Shown in pieces: positions 48,301-60,333 of a stretch of DNA of 64,000 nucleotides (position 1 is the stretch's first letter; each line of letters begins with the position of its first letter). Where the stretch lies: positions 11,424 through 75,423 of the forward strand of contig JAKUCV010001510.1 in the NCBI GenBank assembly GCA_028386065.3. The letters run 5' to 3'. Source of the DNA: Turnera subulata. Lineage: Eukaryota > Streptophyta > Magnoliopsida > Malpighiales > Passifloraceae. The notes under the pieces were generated by a model that was not told where the DNA came from, made no database searches, and saw only the letters and a list, made by a program, of their open reading frames with translations. Position numbers and translations under genes: made by a program.

Positions 48301-49115
48301 TGAAACTGCAAAATGTGAGAAATGTCAATTATTTTGAGTTGCTGCGTTTTAATTTGGAATTCCTTTTTCATGTACTAACATTCTGATGCCTTATGCAGCT
48401 CCCCTTGGGTTGCAACTGGAAGTCTGGATGGCAATCTTATCATCTGGGATCTGAAGCATTCAATGCCCCGCAGCACTTGTGGACATGAGGTATATCTTAC
48501 CCATCATTTTGCACTTTAATGCAACTACTACTTATCATATCTTATATGACAACCAGTTGGCTTGTCTTATTTCTGTGAAAAATATAAAAAGCATCCGTAA
48601 ATATATTCGGATTTGAAATTGAGTCCAGCTTGGACCTAAATTGCTAGTTCCTTTTTCTCAGAATAAGGTCAGAGGAGAGTTGCTTTACACTTGCATTTTC
48701 AAACTTCTAATGAAGTGAAACTTACTAGCCAACACAAATGAGTGGTTGGGGGCCAATCTCTATTCTTATCTTCTTCCTTCTTTTCCTTGTTTTTTTTTTA
48801 AAAAAATTATCTTTAAGGGTATGTTGATTGTGAAATTAGGGTTTCCATGCTTGACTATGACATGTTTCCTTTCCATGTGGGCAGGAGGAGGGAGTTACAT
48901 GCTTGGCATGGCTTGGTTCATCTAGATATGTGGCTTCAGGATGCACGGGTGGGAAAATAAGAATATGGGACAGTCTCTCCGGTTATTGCGTCAAAGTTTT
49001 TAGCGGCCATTCTGATAACATTCAATCTCTCACTGTATCTGCTAATCAGGATTTCCTTGTTTCGGTTTCAATAGATAATACTGCAAGAGTGTTTGAGATT
49101 GCAGAATTTAAGTGA
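45337..49115 (+). CDS. AAMP-like WD40 protein, 10 exons
   Basis: Exons: 45337-45472, 45593-45634, 46030-46149, 46339-46484, 46571-46718, 46868-46951, 47242-47357, 47535-47593, 48399-48489, 48885-49115, giving 390 residues. A highly acidic N-terminus (about 1-48) precedes about eight WD40 repeats: GHTDEVYTVACSPTDPTLVA, DDKGFLWRIG, GHEDTVYSLAFSADGQLLA, VQIWDAAS, DCTVWMWNADK, SDDATLRVWNPKS, DGNLIIWDLKH, GGKIRIWDSLSG. Acidic tail plus eight WD repeats in this order match angio-associated migratory cell protein (AAMP/Sqt1-type), which in yeast escorts ribosomal protein L10; plant function is inferred from family. Start ATG is the first in frame after the leader. Confidence 0.93.
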
Positions 49116-50478
49116 AACCCCCATAACCAATATGTATTATGTATTCCTATTTCGTAATAGTGCGTTGGGGGTGTTTCTGATTCCAATATTACTCCATAGT
49201 TAAATCCAAATCATGCCCATACATAATTTTTTGGAGTGACAATGGTTTTCTTGTTCTTGAGTAATTTGGGCAGTGACATGGTTTTTGTGTTCTCGAGTAA
49301 CTTGGGCGGTAATTTATGTTATCATGCAGTTTCTTCGTGCTTGTTTATATAAATTGTTTGCACAAGGAAAAGTTTTAACCGTGCTTCAGATCTAGACTAA
49401 GTTTTAGCTTACCATTTAGCAATAAACCCTTTTACTAGCCTGTTCCAATTTCCACCTTCCGACATCCTTTTAAGCAAATGGTCTTTTAAAGCGTTTCTAC
49501 CAATATCTCATTTTGAAGCTGTGAGCAACCCAATTCGTTTCCTAAAGACGGCTGCCACTCATTCCATCCAGCGTAATAGCAGTGCTTCTAATAAAAATTT
49601 CTTCTAAAACCATATGTTGAGAGGGGCCAAAGCTAACCATCTGTTTAACCATTCATTTTGAAGTTCCAAGAAAACCAACATATTCAGAAACAAGCGATCA
49701 GAATGCAACATACAAGAACCCGAACAAATGGCCAGGTATGGACCTGCACCATGTCTAATGATTGAAATACACAGAAGTGCATAAAAATAAGCAGCAGCAG
49801 TCAGTAAATAACAGTCAAGATCCCACTTAGTTTTGCAACCATCAGATACACTCTATAATTCAGAAGCAGAAATGAAAGACAACCAAATTTTGAGAACAAG
49901 GATAACACGCATTACAAATTTGAATCACGTAACAACAAATTCAAGGATGAGGTATGATTCAGATTCCGATGTATACCCAGTAATACCTGCCATGAGTTCT
50001 TCTGTCCAAAAGAAGAATCGATGACAAAGAGACAACATCATGTATTGTCTAACTCCAGACTGAGAATAAATTTGTCATTCTCATGCATCTATTTAGGAGC
50101 TCATAGTAATAGAGGCAGAAACAAAAAGTAGAGAAACACACACAACGGACACACAGATGTAACAAGAAAACGAGGAACAATGAAAGAATGATTTCAATGG
50201 TAATATTGTTGCACTGATTCACACTCAATATTAAACCAACTTATTCATAAAAAGAAAAGAACAAATTAACTTATGGCTTTGACGAAACAAAGCCTTGAGG
50301 GCTTAATCTTACCATTATATAATGCAATAGTGAGCAGGGAATGCAACGAGAAACTTGACAGTTGACTGAAAATATGGCAAACTTCAAGAAGAAAACAGAG
50401 GTAATCTGCACCAGAGTCAGTGATTAATATGAATTTGTTTCATTCATGTAACTGGTAAAAAAGAACAAAAAGAAAGAA
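49116..50478. other. Intergenic region between AAMP-like and mTERF genes
   Basis: The 3' flanks of two convergent genes. Part of it (49735-49875) is duplicated at 53640-53765. No gene seen. Confidence 0.5.
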
Positions 50479-52014
50479 TTACAGAGAAACAGTGCGCCTA
50501 TAAAGCACTTCATCATCACTCTCATCTTCCTCATCTGATAAAATCTCAGACCCTGGTAATTCTAGCTTGCCACCCATACAGAATGACGGACCGATGGTTA
50601 CAGATTCAATATAATCACCCTGCAATCTCTCCTCAAATCTTTGATCACTACAGTTTAAAAACCAATCCAATGAACACCTCATCCCTTTACTTTTAAGCTT
50701 TTGGTACCTAGGCTTGATCCTGGATTCCAAGCTGTAAGTAAAATATTCAGGAAAATCAACCAGCTCCTGCAGTGGCCTTCCCATTTCAGTTTTATAGAAA
50801 TAAAAGCTATTCTTCATTAGTGGAACTCTCAAAGCCACTAGCTGCGGACATTTCACCACCATCTTTGCTACATCAGATGACGAAATTGCTCTTCCCAATA
50901 GGAACTCAACAGGCTTCATAATCACATTTTGGTTAAGGCTAACAATCTGAGGCATCTTCTCGATAACTTGGGCAAACCCTTCCGGGTCAATCTTCAGCTT
51001 TGAATTGAAGAAGTACTGCTGTGAAGATAGCTTAGCTTTCAAAGGCAACCCCAGAATCTGTGGATACTGAGCTATTACAAAAGGAAGAGCTTCCCTCCTG
51101 ATGCCAAAACTAATCAAGCAATCCACATTTGGCTTAACAGTCTCTTCAAGATCATATCCAAGTATAGACGCCCTCTTCTCCAACATCTTCGCCACGATCA
51201 TCTTCGGCAAACCCAAAGAAACCAAATAATCAACAAGTGGCTTAATCGTAGTCCCTACCCTCATCCCCAAAAAGTATGGATACTGAGTCACCATCGGCCC
51301 TATATCTCTAGGACTAACACCAATGCTAACAAGATAAGCCACAGATGTACTCATTGTCCCTTCAAGCTTAAACCCAAGAAGCTCAGGATACTTCTGTAGA
51401 ACATATCCAATATCCTCCTTCTCCACATCAAGCCCTCGAAGCAACCTAATGACAGGAGCCAGCTCAACAATCACACTCGCGTGCAACACTTGCGGGTAGT
51501 TCTTCACAAACTCCCCAAGTTTAGGCCTACTAATCCCAATCTTCTCCAAGTAACCCAGCACAGGAATCATATTCTTCCTAACACTACACCCCAGCATCAA
51601 TGGATACTCATTAATATCATCAATTGTCAATCCCAGCCTCTGCAAGAACTCCACCCGCTCTCTCATCACCTCAACCGTTGAGGGGAGCTCCAAGGACTCC
51701 AATTCATCGGGGATTATCCCTAAACTCTTGAGATAATCGCATATTATGACACGATTAACCAACTTCTCTTTCTTCCCTTGCACCACACCCCAAGTGACCG
51801 TAGGCATCTCGTATTCCGGGAACTTGGAAGGCTGGGTCGAAAATGAGGCGTGAAATCGTAAAACCCTAAAAGGGTTTTGCAAATGAGGGATTTGGGGACA
51901 TGGGTTTTGTGTGGATGGTGTTACTGAAGAAGGGTTTGCGCAAAAGAGTTGTGCTTGACGATTGGCGATTACAGATAGTGATGGTTTCCTCCTCCTAAGC
52001 ACAGATAAACTCAT
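50479..52014 (-). CDS. mTERF4-type (RUG2/BSM-like) organelle transcription factor
   Basis: Intronless, 511 residues. It begins with an organelle presequence (SLSVLRRRKPSLSVIANRQ), then YEMPTVTWGVVQGKKEKLVN and ICDYLKSLGIIPDELESLEL, features of the Arabidopsis RUGOSA2/BELAYA SMERT (mTERF4) subgroup, a dual-targeted or plastid protein needed for plastid RNA processing. About nine mTERF repeats follow, each a Leu/Pro pattern such as LTIDDINEYPLMLGCS, VEKEDIGYVLQKYPELLGF, VSPRDIGPMVTQYPYFLGM and MIVAKMLEKRASILGYDL. An acidic tail (SDEEDESDDEVLYRRT) ends it. No lesions are seen. A broken copy of the locus lies downstream of its 5' end. Confidence 0.93.
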   Translation of the reverse strand: MSLSVLRRRKPSLSVIANRQAQLFCANPSSVTPSTQNPCPQIPHLQNPFRVLRFHASFSTQPSKFPEYEMPTVTWGVVQGKKEKLVNRVIICDYLKSLGIIPDELESLELPSTVEVMRERVEFLQRLGLTIDDINEYPLMLGCSVRKNMIPVLGYLEKIGISRPKLGEFVKNYPQVLHASVIVELAPVIRLLRGLDVEKEDIGYVLQKYPELLGFKLEGTMSTSVAYLVSIGVSPRDIGPMVTQYPYFLGMRVGTTIKPLVDYLVSLGLPKMIVAKMLEKRASILGYDLEETVKPNVDCLISFGIRREALPFVIAQYPQILGLPLKAKLSSQQYFFNSKLKIDPEGFAQVIEKMPQIVSLNQNVIMKPVEFLLGRAISSSDVAKMVVKCPQLVALRVPLMKNSFYFYKTEMGRPLQELVDFPEYFTYSLESRIKPRYQKLKSKGMRCSLDWFLNCSDQRFEERLQGDYIESVTIGPSFCMGGKLELPGSEILSDEEDESDDEVLYRRTVSL

Positions 52015-53639
52015 ATTTCTCTCTAGAAGCTGGAGAAATGAGTGGAAACAGTTGAGTTATGGCTGGAAGAAAGAGGGGCTTACCTTGTTATGAAGGTAGA
52101 CAAGATTTTAAGGTTGTGTCTTGTTGCTGCTGCGGGTATTGTCGTCTTTGGAGGAAGGACAGAGATTGGGGTTTTTGGGGGTTTTCATTTGCGGTTAGTG
52201 GTGAACTGGGGATTAGAGGCATCAGAGGGGGAGAGAAGAACAATAAACAGAAATGCAACAACAGAACAAACTCAACGACGCTCCATTCACAAATACTAAT
52301 GAGCGACGTTCCGTTCGCCAATATTAACCAGCAAATTTATAATTAAAATTGAAAAAAAAAAAAAAACAGAGTTCTCAAAGGAAAAAACATTCGCTGGAGT
52401 CTTATAACTTAGGTCGTTCTTCATTTGAGTCCTGTAACTTAAAAATCTTCAATCAAGTCTTATTTATTTCATTCCTCATTCTGTGTTTTGGTTATTTCTT
52501 GGTTATTGTCTTTCATTAAGCCTTTTTGTCAATTATGGATGTAAAATTAAAAAGTTTTTGTCCCTGAAATGATCTTAAATATTTGTTATGGTCCCATTTA
52601 TCATAATTCAAATTAATTAGGCCTTTAAAGCTTATAAATTTTAAATCCTAAGATTATGAGCCCTAAACATTGAATCTTAACCTTAAAACCTAAAATTATA
52701 AATTATAAAGTCTAATTGCTGGTTACGTTAAAGTGTGTGTGCATTGTAGGTTTCTTGTGCTCCTGTGGAAACCAAATTAGTGAAGAATTAAAAATCCTAA
52801 AGGGAAGAACCTTTAGATAATGAACATACTCCTCTAAAAACTACTTGTGTTTCTCTTGTTTTGATTCTATTTCTAACCTTCCTTGCTTGTCGATTTTAGT
52901 TTGTGAACAATTTGGGTTCATTAGAAACCAAATTAGTCTTAACTCGAAAAAAACTAATTCACCTTCTCCTCCTATTAGCTTTTTTAGGCCTACATAAAAC
53001 TTGACAACCAAAATGGTCTTACCTACATATTATTCTTCTTTTTGAAATCTGTGAAAATAGAGTTAAAGAATAACAGGTTAGTTTCACATTTTTTTAAAAA
53101 AATGGATTATGACCATCGCATATTCCTACATTATTTAGTTTGATTCTTTAAAGTACTTGCATTTTTTTTGTACATCCTAAACTTATATTATATCAATCAG
53201 TTCGGTTGTATACCTATACTAACTAAATTAATTCAATCATGTCCTTCCGTTTATCTCCCTTTAATTTGGCCGTATACTAATGCTACGTAGCGTGACAGGA
53301 GGCAAATTTATTACACGTCGAAATTTTTGGATGACCCCTCATATTTCTGTACTATTTAGTTCGGTTCATTTATGTACTTATATTTTTTTTAGTTCATCTT
53401 ATACTTGTACTATATCAATCAATTCGATTGTGTCCTCCTATCATTCCCGCCAAATGGTAGCAGAGCTACTATAAACTAATGTCAGGTGGCTTTACCACGT
53501 GGAATTTCATATGGTCTCCACTAATCAATAAAATTATTTTTGTTTAAAAATAATTTTTAAAATTAAAAAGTAAAAAATATTTAATTAAGGTTAATTTTTT
53601 TGGTTTAAAAAAAGAAAAATATTGAAGTAATGCGAGAAG
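52015..53639. other. mTERF promoter side and worn intergenic sequence
   Basis: The first 300 bases are the presumed leader/promoter of the mTERF gene. At 53110-53520 there is an approximate direct duplication of about 180 bases (phrases 'tatatcaatcaattcg', 'ttagttcggtt', 'tacacgt'). No gene is seen. Confidence 0.4.
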
Positions 53640-53784
53640 TGCACGATATTGAAGTACATAGAACTAAAAGTGCATAAAAATAAGCATTATTAGACAGTAA
53701 ACAACAGTCGAGATCCCACTTAATTTTGCAACCATCGTGCACAATTTATAATTTAGAAGCATTAGTGGTGAAGGGGAGATGAGA

Positions 53785-54352
53785 GGGAGAGAAGTAACTT
53801 GGAACCCAATCTAAAGGAGATGCTACTATGGTGTTAGCATCACTTGCTTGTCTCACCCTTGATGATCTTAACCTTCTCTGTAGGAAATTTGTGTGGGGAG
53901 ATATGGAGGATGGAAGAAAAACTCACCTCAATAATTGGAAAACAACTTTGCCAACCTGAACTCAACGTGGGTATAGGTTTTAAGAAGCTTGGTTCTATAA
54001 ATGAGGCTTTTCTTTTAAAACTCTGAGCCACTTTACAGTGTTGTTGACAAATTGTGGGTTAAGGTGTTATTTTTTTTTTGTCGAAGGTTAAGGTGTTATT
54101 TCATAAGTGCATGCAGGGTGGATGCAATAGACATCAAGCGAAATCAATGGTGGGCATGGCAATGGTGAACACATTGATTTTGAGGGAGTATTTTTCCAAA
54201 TCGCTTACCAATATGGATCAACCCTACATTGACTCCACATTGATTTTTAACAGAGTATTTTCCACTGTTTATTTTTTCATTCCTAAATCTCTAATACGCT
54301 TCGAGCAAGTGAGCTCTTTACCTCCTTGACCAGAAAAAAAAAAAAAAAAAAC
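53785..54352 (+). mobile_element. LINE 3' fragment inside the mTERF duplicate
   Basis: Translations across frames match the region after plant LINE reverse transcriptase: DLNLLCRKFVWGDMEDGRKTH, LNNWKTTL, then in another frame LGSINEAFLLKL. It ends in a poly-A run (about 54332-54350). It is 5'-truncated and has many stops. Confidence 0.65.
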
Positions 54353-55359
54353 TTGAGCCCGTACCATAATAGGTAAGGTTTCAAGGCGTTAATTTTGGAC
54401 CCAAGGTCCACGAATTAAAAGGTGGACCTTGCAATTCCACAAAAGGTCCACTTGAATATCTTATGAATTGCAGTTTGCGTAGACGTCTTACATGTTTGTT
54501 TCCGACCTTTATTAATTGATTGAGCGCATAGATCAAGTATCCAGAAATTTCACTATTCAATTTACGAAGTTTCTCTCAATGCTCATGCTTTTCTCAAGAA
54601 GAGACAACATCTCACAATTTTCAACCAAATCCGTTTCTTGAAATTCGGCTTTAGTAGTATTTGTTATGCGGACTTTGTACTCGAAGAATTGGAGGGAACT
54701 CTAGCTAGTTCCTGCTATGCCAGACATCAAGCATTTGCAGCCGGAGTCCGCCACCAAAAGAACATCTCAAATCTCTCATCAATGGAATACTTTGGACATG
54801 TCATCCACAGACTCTATCAATCGATGTAAGATATTTACATACTTTTCGTAGCGTTCCGTCAGTCAAGCTTAATTCTCTTCCAAGAACTAATTATAAATAG
54901 ACAAGTCAAATGCACATGCAAATCCTGGCATCCGCTGTTGGCGACCATGACTTGAGAAGCATTCATATTGATCTTTTGGAAGGTGCAAAGTTTCTTAAAT
55001 GTGAGTGAGAGTTTCCTAGAATCACTCCCAACTCTGAAGTCAATTAGTGTCATCTCCAATAGATTAGAATGGTGATGATATCTTTCGTTACCATATGGAT
55101 AATTTTATGTTTAGTTAATTAATGTTTCTGCAAACAACATATATACATCTTCTTCAAAAACAACATATATACATTATGTGATCCTGTTTCTTAAACTCAT
55201 GTGGGAGAGATTATGCCATCCTCCTCCAACAAAGTTAATATTCTTGAATCATGTTCTTTGCACTGCTAATTAAACTGCGAATGCATTTGTCAATGGTTAT
55301 TCAAATTAGTTGATTTGTGTTTTTTTTATTCTCTTAATTCTCTCCTTTAATTTTGCTGA
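54353..55359. other. Unassigned spacer
   Basis: Contains a short inverted element (AAGGTCCAC and GTGGACCTT near 54405-54430) and an ORF at 54638-54829 without recognisable family. Not called as a gene. Confidence 0.4.
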
Positions 55360-55505
55360 AGAAGGGTGAGTTGTGCTTGACAATTGGTGATTACAGTTAG
55401 TGATGGTTTCCTCCTTCTAAGCGCACAGATAAACTCATATTTCTCTAGAAGCTGGATAAATGAGTGGAAACAGTTGAGTTATGGCTTAAAGAAAGAATAG
55501 TAACC

Positions 55506-55999
55506 AGCAATTTTTTTTCTTTTGGACGGTACTAACCAGCAATGTTATTAGGAAAATAGTATTGATGTGGAATTGGTGTTACTACTAAAAATTGGTGCTA
55601 GGCCAATTATAAATTATAGAAGTATTGTACGGATGTAAAAAAGTATTATTTGGTCTTGAGGTTCAAGATATAAGTTTTTTTTTTGTCGATTCCAAAATAA
55701 ATAATATGACCAAGGGCCGAATGATATTTAACCATTTTTACTTCAAATAAAATCCATTAAAAGGATTGAAGAGGAAAAAACAAAAGCAAAATTCCAAAAA
55801 TTAAATTTATAATAGGATTTCTAAAATAACACACCTATAAAATATTAAATAAATTATGACATCTCAACCACATCGAAGCTACATACAAATCATTACTTTA
55901 ACTCAAATTCCAAAGTGCATTATTTCCAAGTTGAGTCAGCAGTGAAACCAACACGTATCCTAATTAACTAGCTCAACACATATAATCGGATTGGGTGAG
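55506..55999. other. AT-rich spacer
   Basis: No gene, RNA or recognisable element is seen. Confidence 0.4.
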
Positions 56000-56850
56000 T
56001 TATAGAAATCCATAAAAAAAATATTGACTACTAGGAGAAATCCGGAGAATGGTAGAAGCATCGAACCTATTACAACATGCATAAGCTAGACACACCTGAT
56101 CGTACTCTTCTGGGGTTGGTTTCTTTGCAGCGCTGTGGTGGAACAACTTGTGGGCTATGTCTATGTTGGCTTGAGCAACATAAGACATGGCAAGAGGCAT
56201 GTATATCTCATTCCTGGAGCTATAGTCGGCCAGGACCATCTTGGCTTCGACCAGGCGCAAATGCCCAGCAAAGCACACAGACTTGACCATCATCGCAAAG
56301 ATGGTGGGGCTTGGCGACTTGTGGAAAGCCACCATTTCTGTGTAGAATCCCACCGATTTCTGCCACATGCAGTGATCACAAACAAGGCAGATGAGGTCAT
56401 TGTAGGTGTACTCGTGAGGCACAATCCGCTGGCCTTTATTTCCGAGAGGAGGGAGAGGGCACCTGTGATATCATCTCGCTTCCTAGCTCTCTCCATCTCC
56501 ACCATTTAATAGTCGTGGCCCCCGAGAGCAGCTTCCCTCCTCCCCATGGCGATTAATCTGCGCATGTGCGGTTTGAAAGAACATATCCCTGGCTGCAGCA
56601 GCTCGCCGCCAGTGATGACCCTCGCGAACACCGACAGCCCGGCTTTGACCCGTCCATGGTGATCAAAGCCTCAGCGACTGCGCGCACCGCGGAGAGGTTG
56701 GTGTGGAGCTCTGGAAAGATCCTAAAAGCGCGAAGCAGGCAATGGAGTGGGTTCGTGAGACTCTTCATCATGTGGTAGAGTCGAACATTTCGTGTGGAGG
56801 AGGCGGGGTTGGGTATTGCCTTTCTTTGGACTTCGGGGAACAACGGCCAC
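56000..56850 (-). pseudogene. PPR pseudogene
   Basis: The minus strand encodes PPR pieces in several frames: VEMERARKRDDITGALSLLS with EIKASG (56505-56420), then HEYTYNDLICLVCDHCMW, KSVGFYTEMVAFHKSPSPT, IFAMMVKSVCFAGHLRLVEA and IDIAHKLFHHSAAKKPTPEE (56422-56000). An upstream piece (56843-56553) shows NVRLYHMMKSLTNPL and related sequence in two frames. The GC-rich stretch 56450-56720 contrasts with its AT-rich surroundings. At least two frameshifts separate the parts and no full-length frame exists, so it is a dead copy of an organelle RNA-binding gene. Confidence 0.65.
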
Positions 56851-59621
56851 CTTCTTGTGGCCTGAGTATCCGTATATCACTTGGATGGGAAGGGTGTTTA
56901 GGGTTTTGTTGTGCTAAAATTTTGCTTAAGACTGGCCACACTAATTCATAAATATATCATCTAATATGAAGTATTGATAATTTTTTCATAACTTTATATC
57001 AACTATTCATCTTTTTTTTTTCTTTCGCACTACTGGTGTCCTGGGCCAACACATCAACTATTCATCCTAATTGTACACAAGGCTTCTCAGGTTTTTATTA
57101 TTTTTATATGAATTATTTGTGTTATTTAAAGTATAGAATGTATTGTAGGGGCCAACATGTATGATCAGGTTTTTTATTAAATATTATTTTTATTTTTTAA
57201 GAGGCACGATTTTGTTCCTAATTCTATTTTTAATTTTAATGGAGAGTATATGTTTTTCATTAGCATAGCCACAACAACGTAGTCGGTGTTGCAAAGTATG
57301 GAAGGAATCTCACACCCATGCTCTAATCATTAGTTGGTGTTGAGATTTTTTTTTTCTGTTCCAGTTTTTTAAATGATAGTGAAACAACTCTAAATCTGAA
57401 GGCATCATTAATTAAAGTTACAAAATTGAAGCAGTTTAGGGTAAATTATTTGTAGCATGTGTGAGACATGTGTCTTGTATTGATTTCATGATCCGAAGTG
57501 GATAGATTTTTTAATACCAATTTCATTTTGGGCCGACTTAATTTTTTACCCCTAAAAAAATATTTGTTTCCATTTTGGCCCGCGCATCTTGTGTCCGTCC
57601 AATCCATCTAATATGAGATCAAATCATTCTTTTTTCTATCTTATCAATAAATAAATATATGATCCATCATATCCATGATACATTATTGGGTTGATTTTTT
57701 CTTCTTCTTCCACTTTTTTTTTTTAAAAAAAGAAAAACAGCAATGAAGCATTGCATTGTATTTCATTTATTAGACGGATTACATTACATCTGAATTCTTT
57801 TTTTATATATAATTCTTATCTATCAGACCTAAGGTAAGAAAATTGTAAAAGGACCAATTGTATCCAAACTTAATCCAACCTGCAAAATTTCACCACATTC
57901 ACTAATAACATAATTAATTAACATGGATAACGCCCCCTATTACTATTACTATTACATTTCTCTCTACATTTTAGTTTAGTTTATGTTCACCAGAGAATTA
58001 AAACACTTACATGGTGGTCTAAAAGGCCATTTCTCATGGGATCAATTCACGCCACGTATATTGTATTTTTCCCATATTTCTTGCTTACTGTCTTGTTTAT
58101 AGGAGGCATACGTAAAAGCTCTGGGCAGAGGCTTCTCTGCTGCTCCTTTCAATTCCTTTACCGTTCACATAGGAATGCAATTAAGCAAAACTTTGGTCTC
58201 GATAAGCATTCTCAGGTGTTTTAGTCCGTTTTAAAATCACAAACCTTGCTTAAGAGACACTAAACTCCTTACTACTCAACAACTGTTGGTATGATGGTAG
58301 TAGTTTTGATATAATTATGATTCCTCAACCCGTGCCCCACAAGTACGAATTAGTGAGAAAAATCAAGATTTTATATAGATATAATTGGATACAATGTGAC
58401 TAATTATATTAATATGTGGGGTTATGAGGAAAATAATCAAAAATATGTAACATTTGAAGAACTATTTTTATAATTGTTAATAAACTCAAGTTATTATTTG
58501 GTAAGCAAATCAAGAAATTGAAAAATTGATTGCTTTCTCGAGAGAAAGATTATATTCTTTTGATAAGAATAAACAAAAGTAAGGAGAACAACTCTAGGCT
58601 TAAAAATTGAGCCATCACTTTCTTGATCCATGAAATCAATATTGCAAGGTATGGAGGAAGGAAAGAGAAGAGAAGAGAAGAAGAGAAGAAGTTTATTAAA
58701 AACTTATGGGCCTGACCTTCAATGTTGTGGCAGGCCTGACTTCAATTGGAACCATTGACAGATCATAATAACTATGAATAGGGTCCTTCTTTTTTGACTG
58801 CTACACGTGAACTCTTGTCTCCCCTGCCAATTTAAAAGCTTACCCAGTATTTAATACTTGAAAGATGCAACAAATCGTTGCCTTTGATCATACTTGATAG
58901 TTTATATAAATTTTTGGATTTAATTGCAAAAGGCCATGACTTCCAGCTGATTTGTTCTTTCCATTTTTAGCAAATCAATTACATTAATTGGTTCTGCTAA
59001 TCTCCTAGTTTATAAAGGTTTAGGCACAACTTCATGACAGATTGTTTGAATGTTCTTGGCCACACAATTAATTTGATGAAAAAATATGACAAGTATTATA
59101 GGTTTGTTGCTCCATTAGGTAAGTGTATATCATATGCTCACAACAAAAATAAAAATAAAAATAAAAATAAGTGTGCGTGTATATTTGGCTGATAACCTCG
59201 ACAACAAAGTGTCAAGTATCTTATAAAAGTGAAATGAATTAATGCAACTCAAACTTTGTACAAGTACTTTTTTGAGTTATTGGTAAGACTTATTAATTAT
59301 GCCAAGCTAGCTATGTTCATTTAAGGCTTCAGTATTCTGGGTCTATATATTTTTATGGACTCACCAAAACATGTGAAACCCTTCTGCAGAGAGCCAAGGA
59401 TCATGTGAAGTGTATCAGTTGTACCTTCATCTACATTTAAAACCATCCCTTTTCCCTCCCCTCCATATATTGTTGCCAAATGCCATTGTCATGGATCAAA
59501 ATTCCTACTCAATTGCCTTTGCCTTCTTGGGTTTCTCCTTAAATTTGCTACTACATATCCCTTTTCAATGGTAGACAAGTTTCTCTTATTTGTGTAGCTG
59601 ATATATAAATTTTTAGAAACC
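56851..59621. other. AT-rich intergenic region
   Basis: No gene is supported. Contains poly-T/poly-A tracts, a GA-rich stretch at 58645-58690 and the microsatellite at 59145-59168. The last 200 bases are the presumed promoter of the EPF-like gene; TATATAAATTTTT at about 59600 could be its TATA box. Confidence 0.5.
59145..59168. repeat. Microsatellite (AAAAAT)4
   Basis: Four perfect AAAAAT units, continuing imperfectly on both sides. Confidence 0.9.
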
Positions 59622-60333
59622 ATGAAGTTCTTAATTGGAGCCCACATGTCTTTTCTTTTTGTGCTTATCTTCTTGGCATTCATTGTTGGTAAAAGCCTCC
59701 GGCCTCATGATCAGTGTAAGTACATTGTGCAGTGTATGATATATGCTAAAACAAAACATAGGTATATATGTTCCTTAAATTATTTTCATGAGTTTTTTTT
59801 TTTATACTAGTCGATGTTGAAGTTGAGACTCGAACCTGAGACTTCACCAGTTGCTACCATGTTTTCCGTAGAAGACATCATTTTTTAATTTCCAGAGAAA
59901 GAGTACTATTGTCTATAGTATACTATGCAATATTTTGTTATTCATCTCATTTGTATTCTGCCAGATACCAGAGCCAGCTTTCACAATGAAGATGCCTCAA
60001 ATGGCATTGCAGGTCATGTTCACCCCAAGGTTTGCTTGTTTCCCAAAAAAATGAAATAGTTAGTTTTTAATTAAATTGCTGATAAATAACTAATTAAAGC
60101 AGTCTTTTGGTTAATTACTTTCTTCAAACTTTGTATAGGAGGAAGCAAAAGAAGAGCTAGGAATGGAGCTGTATCCTACCGGATCGAGCTTGCCGGACTG
60201 TTCCCATGCCTGTGGACCATGCTCTCCATGCAAAAGGGTGATGGTGAGCTTCAAGTGCTCCACTGCAGAATCCTGCCCTATTGTCTACAGATGCATGTGC
60301 AAAGGCAAATACTACCATGTGCCTTCTGCTTGA
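59622..60333 (+). CDS. EPF2/EPFL7-like secreted cysteine-rich peptide, 3 exons
   Basis: Exons 59622-59715, 59965-60029 and 60139-60333 give 117 residues. A hydrophobic signal peptide (about 4-24, MSFLFVLIFLAFIVG) is followed by a propeptide and a mature C-terminal domain with eight cysteines in the pattern DCSHACGPCSPCKRVMVSFK, C, ESC, YRCMC, ending KGKYYHVPSA. EPF/EPFL peptides bind ERECTA-family receptors with TMM and set stomatal spacing. Eight cysteines (not six) and the LPDCSHACGPCSPCKRVM block put it in the EPF1/EPF2/EPFL7 subgroup, most like EPF2/EPFL7; the exact member is not certain. SERK kinases upstream in this window are co-receptors of ERECTA, but linkage is probably chance. Confidence 0.9.

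Larger units (their letters stand above)
53640..55505 (-). pseudogene. Gutted duplicate of the mTERF locus
   Basis: 53640-53765 matches the 3' flank of the mTERF gene (49740-49875), and 55360-55505 matches its 5' end and leader (51925-52075) at roughly 85-90 percent identity by eye. Both are in the same orientation and order as the original. The copy of the start codon region has a 2-base insertion that shifts the frame after about five codons, and the rest of the mTERF body is missing. The space between is filled by a LINE fragment and unrelated sequence. Confidence 0.75.

Noticed and set aside
54638..54829. 63-codon ORF in the mTERF duplicate region
   Set aside because: No recognisable domain, short, and in a rearranged area.
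59842..59848. Alternative extension of EPF-like exon 1 into the intron
   Set aside because: Reading through gives low-complexity sequence to 59810; the GTAAGT donor at 59716 restores phase with the next exon.
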